The notes below the pieces were generated by a model that was not told where the DNA came from, made no database searches, and was given only the letters and a program-made list of their open reading frames with translations. A program made the position numbers and the translations under genes. From positions 13,309-40,883 of the forward strand of contig DDDX01000014.1 in assembly GCA_002339085.1 (NCBI GenBank): DNA of 27,575 nt, read 5' to 3'. Origin of the DNA: Cellvibrionales bacterium UBA1969. GTDB lineage: Bacteria; Pseudomonadota; Gammaproteobacteria; Pseudomonadales; UBA7434. Shown piece after piece: positions 1-8,287 of the stretch. Position 1 is the stretch's first letter, and every line of letters starts with the position of its first letter.

Positions 1-988
1 GCGTTTACAAACCGGTCTTATCGACTTAGCTGACCAGCATGCCGAAGTGATTATGCCTGGCTTCACCCATTTGCAAACAGCACAGCCGGTAACCTTTGGT
101 CATCACCTACTCGCATGGAACGAAATGTTAGCCCGCGACTACACGCGCTTGTTCGATTGCCAGGCGCGGATGAATCAATCACCGCTGGGCGTTGCGGCTT
201 TAGCCGGCACCAGCTACCCTATAGACCGCGCGCTAACGGCAGCTGCGCTAGGCTTTAGTCAGCCCACAGAAAACTCTTTAGATTCGGTTAGCGACCGCGA
301 CTTTGCCATTGAGTTTACCAGCTGTGCGAGCATGATTATGATGCATTTGTCGCGTTTCTCTGAAGAATTAGTGCTGTGGACCTCCAGTCAATTTGATTTT
401 ATTGATCTGCCCGACCGCTTTTGCACCGGCTCTTCAATTATGCCGCAAAAAAAGAATCCCGATGTGCCAGAATTAGTGCGCGGGAAAATGGGTCGCGTAC
501 AAGGCCATTTAGTCAACCTATTAACCTTAATGAAATCACAGCCCTTGGCATATAACAAAGACAATCAGGAAGACAAAGAGCCTTTGTTTGATTCGATTGA
601 CACCGTGCTCGATTGCTTAACGGCCTATGCGGACATGGTGCCTGCAATTACCCCGAAAGTCGACAACATGCGCGCAGCGGCTGGCCAAGGATTTTCAACC
701 GCAACTGATTTAGCCGATTACTTGGTGCGACAGGGCGTTGCCTTTAGGGACTCGCATGAAATTGTTGGTAATGCCGTTGCCCAGTGCATCTCTAAGCAAT
801 GCGATCTCAGCGATTTATCACTGAGCGATTTACAAGCCTTTAGTCCGCTGATCAATGATGATGTGTTTGCCGTATTAACCCTCGAGGGTTCAGTGGCGAG
901 CCGCGATCACTACGGCGGCACTGCACCGTCACAGGTGAAACAAGCGGCGGCTAGAGCCAAACAATTAGTTGACGCGCGCCAACAGTGA
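1..988 (+). CDS. argH: Argininosuccinate lyase, C-terminal part (5' end outside window)
   Basis: This enzyme cleaves argininosuccinate to arginine and fumarate, the last step of arginine synthesis in the cytoplasm. The open frame is already running at base 2, so the N-terminus lies outside the window; any start at 47 or 53 is only an internal codon. The fumarase/aspartase-superfamily signature GSSIMPQKKNPD is present near 430-465. The helical tail continues with FSTATDLADYL and DSHEIVGNAVA, as in full-length ArgH. The reading frame is intact to the TGA at 986-988. The next gene, lptM, begins 8 bases later, so the two are probably co-transcribed. Identification is very secure; only the 5' truncation by the window edge limits the entry. 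Confidence 0.97.
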   Translation, partial: RLQTGLIDLADQHAEVIMPGFTHLQTAQPVTFGHHLLAWNEMLARDYTRLFDCQARMNQSPLGVAALAGTSYPIDRALTAAALGFSQPTENSLDSVSDRDFAIEFTSCASMIMMHLSRFSEELVLWTSSQFDFIDLPDRFCTGSSIMPQKKNPDVPELVRGKMGRVQGHLVNLLTLMKSQPLAYNKDNQEDKEPLFDSIDTVLDCLTAYADMVPAITPKVDNMRAAAGQGFSTATDLADYLVRQGVAFRDSHEIVGNAVAQCISKQCDLSDLSLSDLQAFSPLINDDVFAVLTLEGSVASRDHYGGTAPSQVKQAAARAKQLVDARQQ

Positions 989-996
989 GGTTATCA

Positions 997-1173
997 ATGT
1001 TGTTGACTGTGCTAATAAAAATATGCTTATCCAGCAATCGTCTTAAGCGTTTCAGCTCAGTGCTAATGGTGCTAGTCGTCACGGCTTGCGGGCAGATGGG
1101 GCCGCTGTATTTGCCTGTCGATGAGACCGCGGCCAGTGACACATCCGCCCTCTCTTCAACCACTGAGTTCTAA
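997..1173 (+). CDS. lptM: LptM (YifL)-type small lipoprotein
   Basis: A 58-residue lipoprotein. A hydrophobic stretch (VLMVLVVTA) leads to a lipobox cysteine followed by GQMGPLYLP, the CGxxGPLYLP hallmark of the LptM/YifL family. In E. coli LptM binds the LptDE lipopolysaccharide translocon in the outer membrane. I chose the ATG at 997, which has a GAGG Shine-Dalgarno sequence about 8 bases upstream. A GTG at 985 overlapping the argH stop would add only four residues. The predicted signal sequence is rather long (about 31 residues before the Cys), so a later start cannot be excluded. It sits directly before lysA, the usual place of this lipoprotein gene in gammaproteobacteria. Confidence 0.85.
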   Translation: MLLTVLIKICLSSNRLKRFSSVLMVLVVTACGQMGPLYLPVDETAASDTSALSSTTEF

Positions 1174-1181
1174 GGCTAACC

Positions 1182-2435
1182 ATGTCAGTTTTTGTTTACC
1201 AACAGGGCAAATTAATGGCAGAGCAAGTTACTCTGGCATCGATCGCCGAGCAGTTTTCGACACCGTGCTATGTGTATTCTCGCCAAGCGATCGAGCAAAG
1301 TTACTTAGGCTACCGGCAGGCACTCAATAGCCGAGGGGCTAATCAGCACTTAATTTGCTATTCGGTCAAAGCCAATTCAAATTTAGCAGTGTTAAGTGTG
1401 CTCGCCAAACTCGGTAGCGGCTTTGATATTGTCTCGGGCGGTGAGCTAGAAAGAGTGATCCGCGCCGGTGGTGATCCAGCTAAGGTGGTGTTTTCTGGCG
1501 TCGCCAAAAACGCCGCTGAGATTAGTAGCGCCCTAGAAGCTGGAGTCCATTGCTTTAATGTTGAATCAGAAACCGAACTGCTGCGTATCAATCGTATCGC
1601 TGCTGAACGGAATCAAATCGCATCCGTTTCACTGCGTGTAAACCCGGATGTCGATGCCCAAACACATCCCTATATTTCAACCGGCTTAAAAGAAAATAAG
1701 TTTGGTATTGATATCGACGAGGCCTTAAGCGTGTACCGGCATGCCAATCGTCTCAATGCCATTAAAATTGTTGGTATCGACTGCCATATTGGCTCACAGC
1801 TCGTATCAGCCAAACCGTTTGCCGATGCCTTGCAGCGAGTACTAGCATTAGTCGACACACTGGCTGAAGAAGGCATCGAGCTTGGCCACATTGATGTCGG
1901 CGGCGGATTAGGCATTTGCTACCAAGATGAACAACCCCCGAGCGCTGCCGATTATGTCGCGAGCTTACTTGACACCTTAGGAGAGCGAAACCAGTCATTA
2001 ATCATGGAGCCAGGTCGTTCGATCGTCGCCAATGCGGGCGTGCTGTTAACCACTGTCGATACCATTAAAAGTAATGAGCAGAAAAACTTTGCAATTGTGG
2101 ATGCCGCCATGAATGACTTATTACGCCCGGCATTGTACCAAGCATGGATGAATATTTTGCCGGTAAACGAAAGCGCAGACTGCCCCGCCCAGCACTATGA
2201 CGTGGTGGGCCCCGTGTGTGAGACCGGCGACTTCTTAGGTAAAGAGCGACTGCTAGCCATTGCTGAAAATGACGTGCTTGCGGTATGCTCGGCTGGTGCC
2301 TATGGTTTTGTCATGGCGTCTAACTATAATAGTCGTGGTCGACCAGCTGAAGTGATGGTCGATGGTGAACAACTGCATTTAGTACGCGAACGTGAAACCA
2401 TCGAGGATTTAATGCGCGGCGAAATCAACCTTTAG
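1182..2435 (+). CDS. lysA: Diaminopimelate decarboxylase
   Basis: A PLP-dependent fold-III decarboxylase that converts meso-diaminopimelate to lysine. At 417 residues it is a normal length. The PLP lysine is K63 in the motif CYSVKANSN. HIDVGGGLG (phosphate-binding glycines) lies in the barrel, and EPGRSIVANAG and CSAGAYGFVMASNYNSRGRP are typical LysA C-terminal motifs. The ATG at 1182 follows lptM by 8 bases and has an AAGG-type ribosome site. The next gene is dapF, which makes the substrate meso-diaminopimelate, so the pair performs consecutive steps. No frame disruption or missing active-site residue is visible. Confidence 0.97.
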   Translation: MSVFVYQQGKLMAEQVTLASIAEQFSTPCYVYSRQAIEQSYLGYRQALNSRGANQHLICYSVKANSNLAVLSVLAKLGSGFDIVSGGELERVIRAGGDPAKVVFSGVAKNAAEISSALEAGVHCFNVESETELLRINRIAAERNQIASVSLRVNPDVDAQTHPYISTGLKENKFGIDIDEALSVYRHANRLNAIKIVGIDCHIGSQLVSAKPFADALQRVLALVDTLAEEGIELGHIDVGGGLGICYQDEQPPSAADYVASLLDTLGERNQSLIMEPGRSIVANAGVLLTTVDTIKSNEQKNFAIVDAAMNDLLRPALYQAWMNILPVNESADCPAQHYDVVGPVCETGDFLGKERLLAIAENDVLAVCSAGAYGFVMASNYNSRGRPAEVMVDGEQLHLVRERETIEDLMRGEINL

Positions 2436-2470
2436 CTTTTTTATAAAACAATTTTAGCGTTAATGACATT

Positions 2471-3313
2471 ATGCAAATACGATTCACAAAAATGCACGGC
2501 CTCGGCAATGATTTTGTGGTGATTGATTTACTGTCACAAAATGCTGAACTAAGTGCACTGCAAATTCGACAACTAGCTGATCGTCATCGTGGTATCGGCT
2601 GCGACCAACTTTTACTGGTCGAGGCGCCCAAATCGCCCGAGACAGATTTTCACTACCGTATTTTTAATGCTGACGGCGAAGAGGTTGAGCAGTGCGGTAA
2701 CGGCGCACGATGCTTTGGTAAATTTGTAAGCGACAAACGGCTAACCGGTAAACGTCGACTACGGGTTTCAACCATGACTGGCGAAATCAGTATTGAAGTA
2801 ATCGATGCAACCACCGTCTGCGTTGATATGGGTGTACCTAACTTATCACCTGAGGCGCTCCCTTTTATTGCTAACCAAGCACCCTGCCTTAATGAAAACA
2901 GCTTTCTAGTTGCACACTCGTTAGGTGAATCTGAACTTAATCTCGTCTCTATGGGCAACCCTCATGCCGTGATGCTGGTCGATGATACCAATAACGCTAA
3001 CGTTGATATATTTGGCCCTTTACTAGAATCTCATACGAGCTTTCCTGACCGAGTCAATGTAGGCTTTATGCAAGTTGTTAATCGCGAGACAATCAAGCTG
3101 CGAGTCTTCGAGCGCGGCGTCGGTGAAACCCAAGCTTGCGGCAGTGGTGCTTGTGCGGCCGTGGCGGCAGGCATTCATCGTGGTCTATTAGCCGAGCGCG
3201 TATCGGTTCAGTTGCTCGGCGGTGAATTAACAATTCAATGGGCGGGAGGCAATAACTCCTTATTGATGACCGGCAGTGCAACCAAAGTATTTGATGGGAA
3301 AATAAACCTATGA
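2471..3313 (+). CDS. dapF: Diaminopimelate epimerase
   Basis: A PLP-independent epimerase converting LL- to meso-diaminopimelate for lysine and peptidoglycan. It has 280 residues, the usual length. The two catalytic cysteines of the family are visible: C75 in EQCGNGARC and C223 in QACGSGACA. The N-terminal MHGLGNDFVVID motif confirms the correct start at 2471. The last codon and TGA overlap the ATG of the following DUF484 gene (ATGA), which suggests translational coupling. It follows lysA by 35 bases. Confidence 0.97.
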   Translation: MQIRFTKMHGLGNDFVVIDLLSQNAELSALQIRQLADRHRGIGCDQLLLVEAPKSPETDFHYRIFNADGEEVEQCGNGARCFGKFVSDKRLTGKRRLRVSTMTGEISIEVIDATTVCVDMGVPNLSPEALPFIANQAPCLNENSFLVAHSLGESELNLVSMGNPHAVMLVDDTNNANVDIFGPLLESHTSFPDRVNVGFMQVVNRETIKLRVFERGVGETQACGSGACAAVAAGIHRGLLAERVSVQLLGGELTIQWAGGNNSLLMTGSATKVFDGKINL

Positions 3314-4062
3314 CAACCACGTATTCAGACAATACTTCGATTGATCCATCGCTTGCAAGCGACTCAGCTAATAGCACCCAGCTATCGGCACAGGCAGTGG
3401 CAAATTACTTACTCGACAACAGTGATTTTTTTGCCCAGCACCCTGAGATATTGGCTGAATTATCCCTACCACATAATAGCGGCAGTGCGGTTTCTTTAAT
3501 GGAGAGACAAGTCGCTATTTTACGTGAAACCAGTATTCAAACTCGGCATAAACTCAGTGAATTCATTCAAGCCGCAAAAGAAAACGACAGTTTATTGCAG
3601 ACCACTCAATCATTAGTGATCGATTTAATTAACTGCCTATCGCTAACAGAAACGTTTGAGATGCTCGAAGAAAAGTTAGCCAAGCGATTTGGCGTCGAGT
3701 CGGTGGGTGTGTTGTTGATCAGTGATACAGATGCCGCTAACCATGACCTCGATCCACGCTATCATCAATTGCAAACCGATGCCGAAAATGCCATCGCCGG
3801 TATTCTGCAAAATAAAACGCCTTTGTGCGGTACGCTTCGCGACAGCGAAGCGGAATTTATTTTTAGTAATAGCCAATACGCTATTGGCTCAGTGGCGATT
3901 ACGTGCTTACCGATCACTGGTAAGTCTAGCAACAGCACTCTGCTGTTAGCAGTCGCACATCATGACAGCCATCATTATAACAGTGACACTGGCACGCTAT
4001 TCCTCGACTACCTTGCTGATATACTGGTCGCTTTAATTAACCGTTTCAATAGTACAGAGTAA
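3310..4062 (+). CDS. DUF484 family (GAF-like) protein
   Basis: A 250-residue cytoplasmic protein of the DUF484 family, normally found between dapF and xerC in gammaproteobacteria. The N-terminal third includes a characteristic YLLDNSDFFAQHPEILAEL stretch. It is followed by SLMERQVAILRE, which looks like a short coiled coil, and a GAF-like C-terminal region. No catalytic residues are recognised and the biochemical role of the family is unknown to me. The ATG overlaps the dapF stop codon (ATGA). Its position immediately before xerC is conserved, but that does not by itself prove a role in recombination. Confidence 0.9.
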   Translation: MTTTYSDNTSIDPSLASDSANSTQLSAQAVANYLLDNSDFFAQHPEILAELSLPHNSGSAVSLMERQVAILRETSIQTRHKLSEFIQAAKENDSLLQTTQSLVIDLINCLSLTETFEMLEEKLAKRFGVESVGVLLISDTDAANHDLDPRYHQLQTDAENAIAGILQNKTPLCGTLRDSEAEFIFSNSQYAIGSVAITCLPITGKSSNSTLLLAVAHHDSHHYNSDTGTLFLDYLADILVALINRFNSTE

Positions 4063-4072
4063 AACAGAGCTC

Positions 4073-5089
4073 ATGGCTACCATCCAAGCGACCATAAGTA
4101 ATGAGATCGATCAAGCTATCTCGACGTTCATTGCCCATCTCTTATCGGTCAGGCGCTTATCAAAACACACAGCCTCGGCCTACCGCGCTGATTTGCATAA
4201 GCTGGCTACTTACTGTGCCGCCCATCATTGTAATAGCATTGCTGCTATCGACACGGCATTGGTCAGGCAGTTCGCAGCAACACTGAATAGAAAAGGTATG
4301 TCTGCCGCATCAATTCAACGCAGTTTATCAAGCATCCGCAGCTTTTTCGCTTATGCGAATCAACACTTGAGTGAGAAGGTGTTAACGGTAAACTACAATC
4401 CTGCCGACGGTGTACGCGCACCGGCGGGGGTTAAAAAATTACCCGTCACGCTCGACGTCGATCAATTAAAAGGCCTGCTAGACCAACAACAAAATAGCCA
4501 TCATAAAGATGCTGATAGCGAAAAATCACTGGGTAACAAAAACCTGCTCGCCCTACGTGATCAAGCAATGATGGAAACCCTTTATGCTGCAGGGCTTCGA
4601 CTGGCCGAGTTAGCAAATTTAGACATAAACGATGTCGACCAAGCAGAAGGCCTAGTGACGGTCACTGGCAAAGGAAATAAGCAACGCTTAGTGCCCATCG
4701 GCAGCATTGCCCTTCAAGCGATTAAAGCATGGCTGGCGGTGCGCGCAAACTTGGCCCAGCCAGAGCAAACGGCACTGTTTGTTAGCAACCGTGGCCAGCG
4801 GATTTCGCACCGTGCGATTCAACAGCGATTAAAGTTAGCAGGCCAACAACTCGACCAACAACAACACTTGCACCCACACATGTTGCGGCATTCATTTGCC
4901 AGTCATCTGCTTGAATCCAGCGGTGATCTCCGTGCGGTTCAAGAGTTACTAGGGCATGCGAATTTGTCGACCACACAAATCTATACTCATCTCGATTTTC
5001 AGCATTTGGCCAGCGTTTACGACCAAGCACACCCGCGTGCTCAACGAAATAAAAATAAAATTAAAGGCAGCAATGACCTCAGTGATTAA
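4073..5089 (+). CDS. xerC: Tyrosine recombinase XerC
   Basis: A site-specific tyrosine recombinase that acts with XerD at dif to resolve chromosome dimers. It has an N-terminal SAM-like core-binding domain (SVRRLSKHTASAYRADL, about residues 24-42) and a catalytic domain with all expected residues: Arg in AAGLRLAELAN, Lys in TGKGNKQRLVP, HxxR in HMLRHSFASH, His in LLGHANLSTTQ, and the nucleophile Y304 in TQIYTH. The length of 338 residues is slightly long for the family because of the C-terminal tail (KNKIKGSNDLSD), which overlaps the start of the HAD gene by 17 bases. Synteny with dapF and DUF484 marks it as the housekeeping XerC rather than a mobile-element integrase. Confidence 0.95.
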   Translation: MATIQATISNEIDQAISTFIAHLLSVRRLSKHTASAYRADLHKLATYCAAHHCNSIAAIDTALVRQFAATLNRKGMSAASIQRSLSSIRSFFAYANQHLSEKVLTVNYNPADGVRAPAGVKKLPVTLDVDQLKGLLDQQQNSHHKDADSEKSLGNKNLLALRDQAMMETLYAAGLRLAELANLDINDVDQAEGLVTVTGKGNKQRLVPIGSIALQAIKAWLAVRANLAQPEQTALFVSNRGQRISHRAIQQRLKLAGQQLDQQQHLHPHMLRHSFASHLLESSGDLRAVQELLGHANLSTTQIYTHLDFQHLASVYDQAHPRAQRNKNKIKGSNDLSD

Positions 5090-5846
5090 AGCCATTACCT
5101 TCGATCTAGATGACACACTTTGGCCCCTTAAACCCACCTTAATTCGTGCTGAAACGGAATGTTATCAATGGTTGCAGAAAAACGCGAAAGCGCTTACTGA
5201 CAAATTTAGCTTAGCCGACATAGGCGATTACCGATTCAAGCTTTTCTCTTCATCAGCCGCGTTTAAAAATCAAATCAGCCAATTACGCATTGAAACCATC
5301 AAAACTATGGCGATCGAGAGTGGCTATAGCGATGAAGACGCCACGGCATTATCGGCCGAAGCTTTTGAAGTGCATTACGAGTTACGCCAGCAAGTGAATT
5401 GCTATGACGGAGTGGAGTCCATGCTGGAGACCCTGCAAAAAGACTTTATTCTTGGCTCGATCAGTAACGGCAACGCCGATGTTAAACAAACCTCGATCGG
5501 TCGATTTTTTTCATTTGCCCTGTCGGCAGAACAGCTGAATATTAGCAAACCGCAAGCAGGCATTTTTACTGCCGCGCTAGCACGTATTAATGGTCATCTT
5601 GACTCCGCAATAATCGCGAGCCAAGTGGTTCATATCGGTGATGATTTTCATTGTGATGTGGTCGGTGCAAAACGTGCGGGCTTTAAAGCTATTTGGCTAA
5701 CCAAAGATCAGCAGCAAGACAATGCTTCGACACCCTATTTAGCGACTGAAGATATTGAGGCCGCAAAACATTATTCAGCGGATGCAGTGATCAGCACTCC
5801 AGCGGCAATTGTCAGCACTGTCAATGCACTGCAAGCACTGAATTAA
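5073..5846 (+). CDS. HAD-family hydrolase (YigB-like)
   Basis: A 257-residue haloacid-dehalogenase superfamily phosphatase. Motif I is FDLDDTLWP with the nucleophilic Asp. Motif II is SNGNADV, motif III the Lys in ISKPQAG, and motif IV the acidic pair in HIGDDFHCDVVGAKRAG. The start is the ATG at 5073, with AAGG upstream; the open frame runs further upstream inside xerC but that part has no homology signature. The 17-base overlap with xerC suggests co-expression. The same neighbour follows xerC in Pseudomonas and E. coli, where YigB is a flavin mononucleotide phosphatase. The substrate here cannot be told from the sequence. Confidence 0.9.
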   Translation: MTSVIKAITFDLDDTLWPLKPTLIRAETECYQWLQKNAKALTDKFSLADIGDYRFKLFSSSAAFKNQISQLRIETIKTMAIESGYSDEDATALSAEAFEVHYELRQQVNCYDGVESMLETLQKDFILGSISNGNADVKQTSIGRFFSFALSAEQLNISKPQAGIFTAALARINGHLDSAIIASQVVHIGDDFHCDVVGAKRAGFKAIWLTKDQQQDNASTPYLATEDIEAAKHYSADAVISTPAAIVSTVNALQALN

Positions 5847-5860
5847 TAACAAAGACGGGA

Positions 5861-6106
5861 TTAAATAGGCCGACTACCGTAACTGCTTTCGGGCTTGCGA
5901 GGCGGGTCGCCCATGACATTGGCGGCGATAGTATCAATTTTACCCCCTGCTTTTAGAAATCGCGTGACTTCATCATCTAGTTCAGAACGAACGCGTTGTC
6001 GACTGGCGATATTTCGTGTTTCTGCATGCTCGTCCTTTGAGCCTATAAAGCTCAAATCGGGTGAAGCAATAGAAGAACGTGTTTTAGCTTTTTGCTGCTT
6101 AGCCAT
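5861..6106 (-). CDS. sutA: SutA-like RNA polymerase-binding regulator
   Basis: An 81-residue protein whose C-terminal half (FLKAGGKIDTIAANV, then DPPRKPESSYGSRPI) matches the conserved core and invariant YGSRPI end of SutA. In Pseudomonas aeruginosa SutA binds the beta subunit of RNA polymerase and promotes transcription during slow growth. The N-terminal half is short and basic (MAKQQKAKTRSS), lacking the long acidic tail I remember in Pseudomonas SutA. It converges on the HAD gene with a 14-base gap and lies next to the amtB/glnK block, as in Pseudomonas. The ATG at 6104-6106 has only a weak AGG upstream. Family assignment is confident; function by analogy. Confidence 0.85.
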   Translation of the reverse strand: MAKQQKAKTRSSIASPDLSFIGSKDEHAETRNIASRQRVRSELDDEVTRFLKAGGKIDTIAANVMGDPPRKPESSYGSRPI

Positions 6107-6405
6107 TACTACATTACCTGCGGTTTTAAAATAAGGGTTTTCATTAAGTGGCTTATAGTTATAGCCAAGAACTGCAAGAAAACCACAGGCTTTATCCCAC
6201 TTTAACGTATTGCTGCCTATTTTTTAGTAATTATCTTTGGCCGGCACAAGATATTGTGGCCAGCGGATCCGTGACCCACAATGACTAAAAAGGGAATATT
6301 TATCATCTGTGCGGGACGCATTATTTAGAACCTTCACGATTGAGCGCCGACTGAACAACTTGGTGCTGGTTTTTAATCACTTGAAGTGAAGCGATAATCC
6401 AGCGG
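6107..6405. other. Non-coding region upstream of sutA
   Basis: About 300 bases between sutA and the glnK terminator, with no supportable gene. It presumably holds the sutA promoter on the minus strand, but no clear -35/-10 pair could be assigned. Two imperfect inverted repeats occur: an AT-rich one at about 6149-6167 (TGGCT...AGCCA) and a stronger one at about 6239-6262, in which CACAA and TTGTG face each other across GATA and are flanked by GGCC. Their role is unknown. Confidence 0.4.
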
Positions 6406-6409
6406 CTAA

Positions 6410-6435
6410 AAAAAAGCCGCTAATGCGGCTTTTTT
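6410..6435 (-). terminator. Rho-independent terminator of downstream glnK
   Basis: A GCCGC/GCGGC stem with a four-base loop (ATTA on the minus strand), flanked by A and T runs on both sides, starting about 20 bases past the glnK stop codon. The minus strand reads into eight T residues, as expected for the glnK transcript. The symmetric A/T flanks mean it could also stop readthrough from the plus strand. Confidence 0.85.
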
Positions 6436-6453
6436 CATGCAAGCAAAATCAAC

Positions 6454-6792
6454 TTACACAGCATCATCGCCGACTTCGCCGGTCCGAATACGTACAATCT
6501 GCTCTAGATTAGCAACAAATATTTTACCGTCACCAATTTTGCCGGTATTTGCCGAGCTGGTAATAGCTTCAATAACAGCATCGACCATATCATCAGATAT
6601 AGCAATTTCTAATTTCACTTTAGGTAAAAAGTCTACCACATATTCAGCGCCTCGATAGAGCTCAGTATGGCCTTTTTGTCTACCAAATCCCTTTACCTCC
6701 GTTACAGTAAGACCTTGAACACCCACATCAGAGAGTGCACTTCTTACATCGTCTAGCTTAAAAGGTTTAACTACAGCAGTAACTAATTTCAT
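6454..6792 (-). CDS. glnK: Nitrogen regulatory protein PII (second copy, downstream of amtB)
   Basis: A 112-residue PII signal protein that binds ATP/ADP and 2-oxoglutarate and controls AmtB and the GlnE/NtrB systems. The T-loop (GRQKGHTELYRGAEY) carries Y51, the uridylylation site. The B-loop TGKIGDGKIFV and the C-loop RIRTGE are intact. By hand count it differs from the other PII at 28 of 112 positions (75% identity), with T-loops identical through Y51. The ATG has a strong AGGAG. It is separated from amtB by a terminator and a 186-base gap, so it is probably its own transcription unit. A TATAAT (6896-6901, minus strand) without a good -35 may drive it. A perfect inverted repeat lies in its leader. 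Confidence 0.97.
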   Translation of the reverse strand: MKLVTAVVKPFKLDDVRSALSDVGVQGLTVTEVKGFGRQKGHTELYRGAEYVVDFLPKVKLEIAISDDMVDAVIEAITSSANTGKIGDGKIFVANLEQIVRIRTGEVGDDAV

Positions 6793-6807
6793 AGCGGTCT
6801 CCTAAAA

Positions 6808-6839
6808 GATAAGTATTCTCATGATCATAAATACTTATC
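6808..6839 (-). repeat. Perfect 10-bp inverted repeat in the glnK leader
   Basis: GATAAGTATT (6808-6817) and AATACTTATC (6830-6839) are exact inverted complements around a 12-base spacer that contains the palindrome ATGATCAT. The element ends only a few bases before the AGGAG ribosome site of glnK. It could be an operator for a dimeric repressor or an RNA hairpin controlling ribosome access. It is not followed by a T run, so it is not a standard terminator. Confidence 0.7.
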
Positions 6840-6915
6840 GAAATTCTAATTATTTAAATAAATATTTTTGATTTTATATGAATTTTGATGGGACTATTAT
6901 AATGATTACCTAAAT

Positions 6916-6949
6916 AAAAAGAAAGCGCATTTTACAGCGCTTCCTTTTT
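6916..6949 (-). terminator. Terminator after amtB
   Basis: On the minus strand GGAAGCGC pairs with GCGCTTTC across an eight-base loop and is followed by five T residues. It begins about 30 bases past the amtB stop codon and separates amtB from the downstream glnK. Confidence 0.8.
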
Positions 6950-6978
6950 AAGGTAGGTGAATTTAATTATGAGAAATG

Positions 6979-8232
6979 CTAACTGTCAGCAAACTCAGGA
7001 TAAGCCTCAATGCCGCATTCAGAAATATCAACGCCTTCCATTTCAGCTTCTTCACTGACTCGTAGCCCGATAATAACATCAATAATTTTCCAGGCAATTA
7101 AGCTTGTTACGAACACCCAAACAAGTATTACTAATAAGCCTATTAATTGCCCCATAAAAGTAGCATCAGCGTCAGATAAAAGAACAGCAAAGATACCCCA
7201 GATACCGACTGTTCCGTGAACAGATATAGCACCTACAGGATCATCAATTTTAATTTTATCAAGGAACACGATACTTGCGACAACGATAACACCGCCAATT
7301 GCACCAATGATAGTAGCAAGCAATGGGGTAGGGTCTGCAGGCTCAGCTGTAATTGCAACTAAACCAGCTAGGGCACCATTCAAAGCCATTGTTAAATCTG
7401 CTTTACCAAAAACTATTTTTGCTAAGACTAATGCTGCTAACAATCCACCAGAGGCTGCTGCATTGGTATTGAGGAATACATTTGCTACCTCATTGGCAAC
7501 ATCTATACCACCCAGTTTCAATGTTGAACCACCATTAAAACCAAACCAGCCCATCCAAAGTATGAACATACCTAGCGTGGCCAATGGTAAATTAGCACCA
7601 GGGATTGCTTGCACTGAACCATCAGCAGCATATTTACCCTTTCTGGCGCCGACTAACAAAACGCCAGCAAGTGCAGCAGCTGCGCCAGCCATGTGTACGA
7701 TACCCGAACCTGCATAATCAGAATAAGATAATTCACCGATAAATGGTACTGGAGTACCATTCCATGTCCAGCTACCTTCGATTGGATAAATAAAGCCAGT
7801 CATTACTACAGCAAAAGCCAAGAAGGCCCATAGCTTCATACGCTCAGCGACCGCACCAGAAACAATCGACATTGCCGTTGCTACGAATACGACTTGAAAG
7901 AAGAAGTCTGATGCACCTGAGTACTCTCCCATATCAGCAAAACCAGCTTCTGCAGATGCTGCTAATATCGCGGCTGAATCAACAGGACCTGCTGTGCCAG
8001 AAAGGAACATACCACCGCCGTACATTAATTCGTAACCACAAATCAAGTACATGGTAGATGCAATTGCAAACAATGCAACGTTCTTAGTTAAAATTTCAGT
8101 AGTGTTTTTAGCTCGCACTAACCCAGCTTCTAGCATCGAAAAGCCAGCAGCCATCCACATAACCAATGCGCCACAAATTAAAAAATAAAATGTATCCATA
8201 GCATACTGGAGTTCAAAAATATTATTTTCCAC
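6979..8232 (-). CDS. amtB: Ammonium channel/transporter (Amt family)
   Basis: A 417-residue inner-membrane ammonium channel with about 11 hydrophobic segments. The twin pore histidines are H180 (AGSGIVHMAGAA) and H339 (ISVHGTVGIWG), and the C-terminal PII-contact region ends GIEAYPEF. There is no cleavable signal peptide. The start is GTG at 8230-8232 with AAGGAG ten bases upstream. Several motifs (KNTTEILTKN, DYAGSGIVHMAG, GARKGKY) look more like the Amt type common in cyanobacteria and eukaryotic AMT1 than the enterobacterial AmtB pattern. It follows the upstream glnK by 55 bases with no terminator between them, so a glnK-amtB operon is likely, with PII blocking the channel under nitrogen excess. 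Confidence 0.97.
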   Translation of the reverse strand: MENNIFELQYAMDTFYFLICGALVMWMAAGFSMLEAGLVRAKNTTEILTKNVALFAIASTMYLICGYELMYGGGMFLSGTAGPVDSAAILAASAEAGFADMGEYSGASDFFFQVVFVATAMSIVSGAVAERMKLWAFLAFAVVMTGFIYPIEGSWTWNGTPVPFIGELSYSDYAGSGIVHMAGAAAALAGVLLVGARKGKYAADGSVQAIPGANLPLATLGMFILWMGWFGFNGGSTLKLGGIDVANEVANVFLNTNAAASGGLLAALVLAKIVFGKADLTMALNGALAGLVAITAEPADPTPLLATIIGAIGGVIVVASIVFLDKIKIDDPVGAISVHGTVGIWGIFAVLLSDADATFMGQLIGLLVILVWVFVTSLIAWKIIDVIIGLRVSEEAEMEGVDISECGIEAYPEFADS

Positions 8233-8287
8233 TGTTATTTACTCCTTGGTAATTTAAAAATCTAAATGAATCAAGCGTTTTAAAAAT

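Noticed and set aside
4073..5089. Tyrosine recombinase as a sign of an integrated element
   Set aside because: It lies in the conserved dapF-DUF484-xerC-HAD order and is the housekeeping XerC.
6149..6167. Imperfect palindrome upstream of sutA
   Set aside because: Only five bases pair cleanly at each end; too weak to call as an operator.
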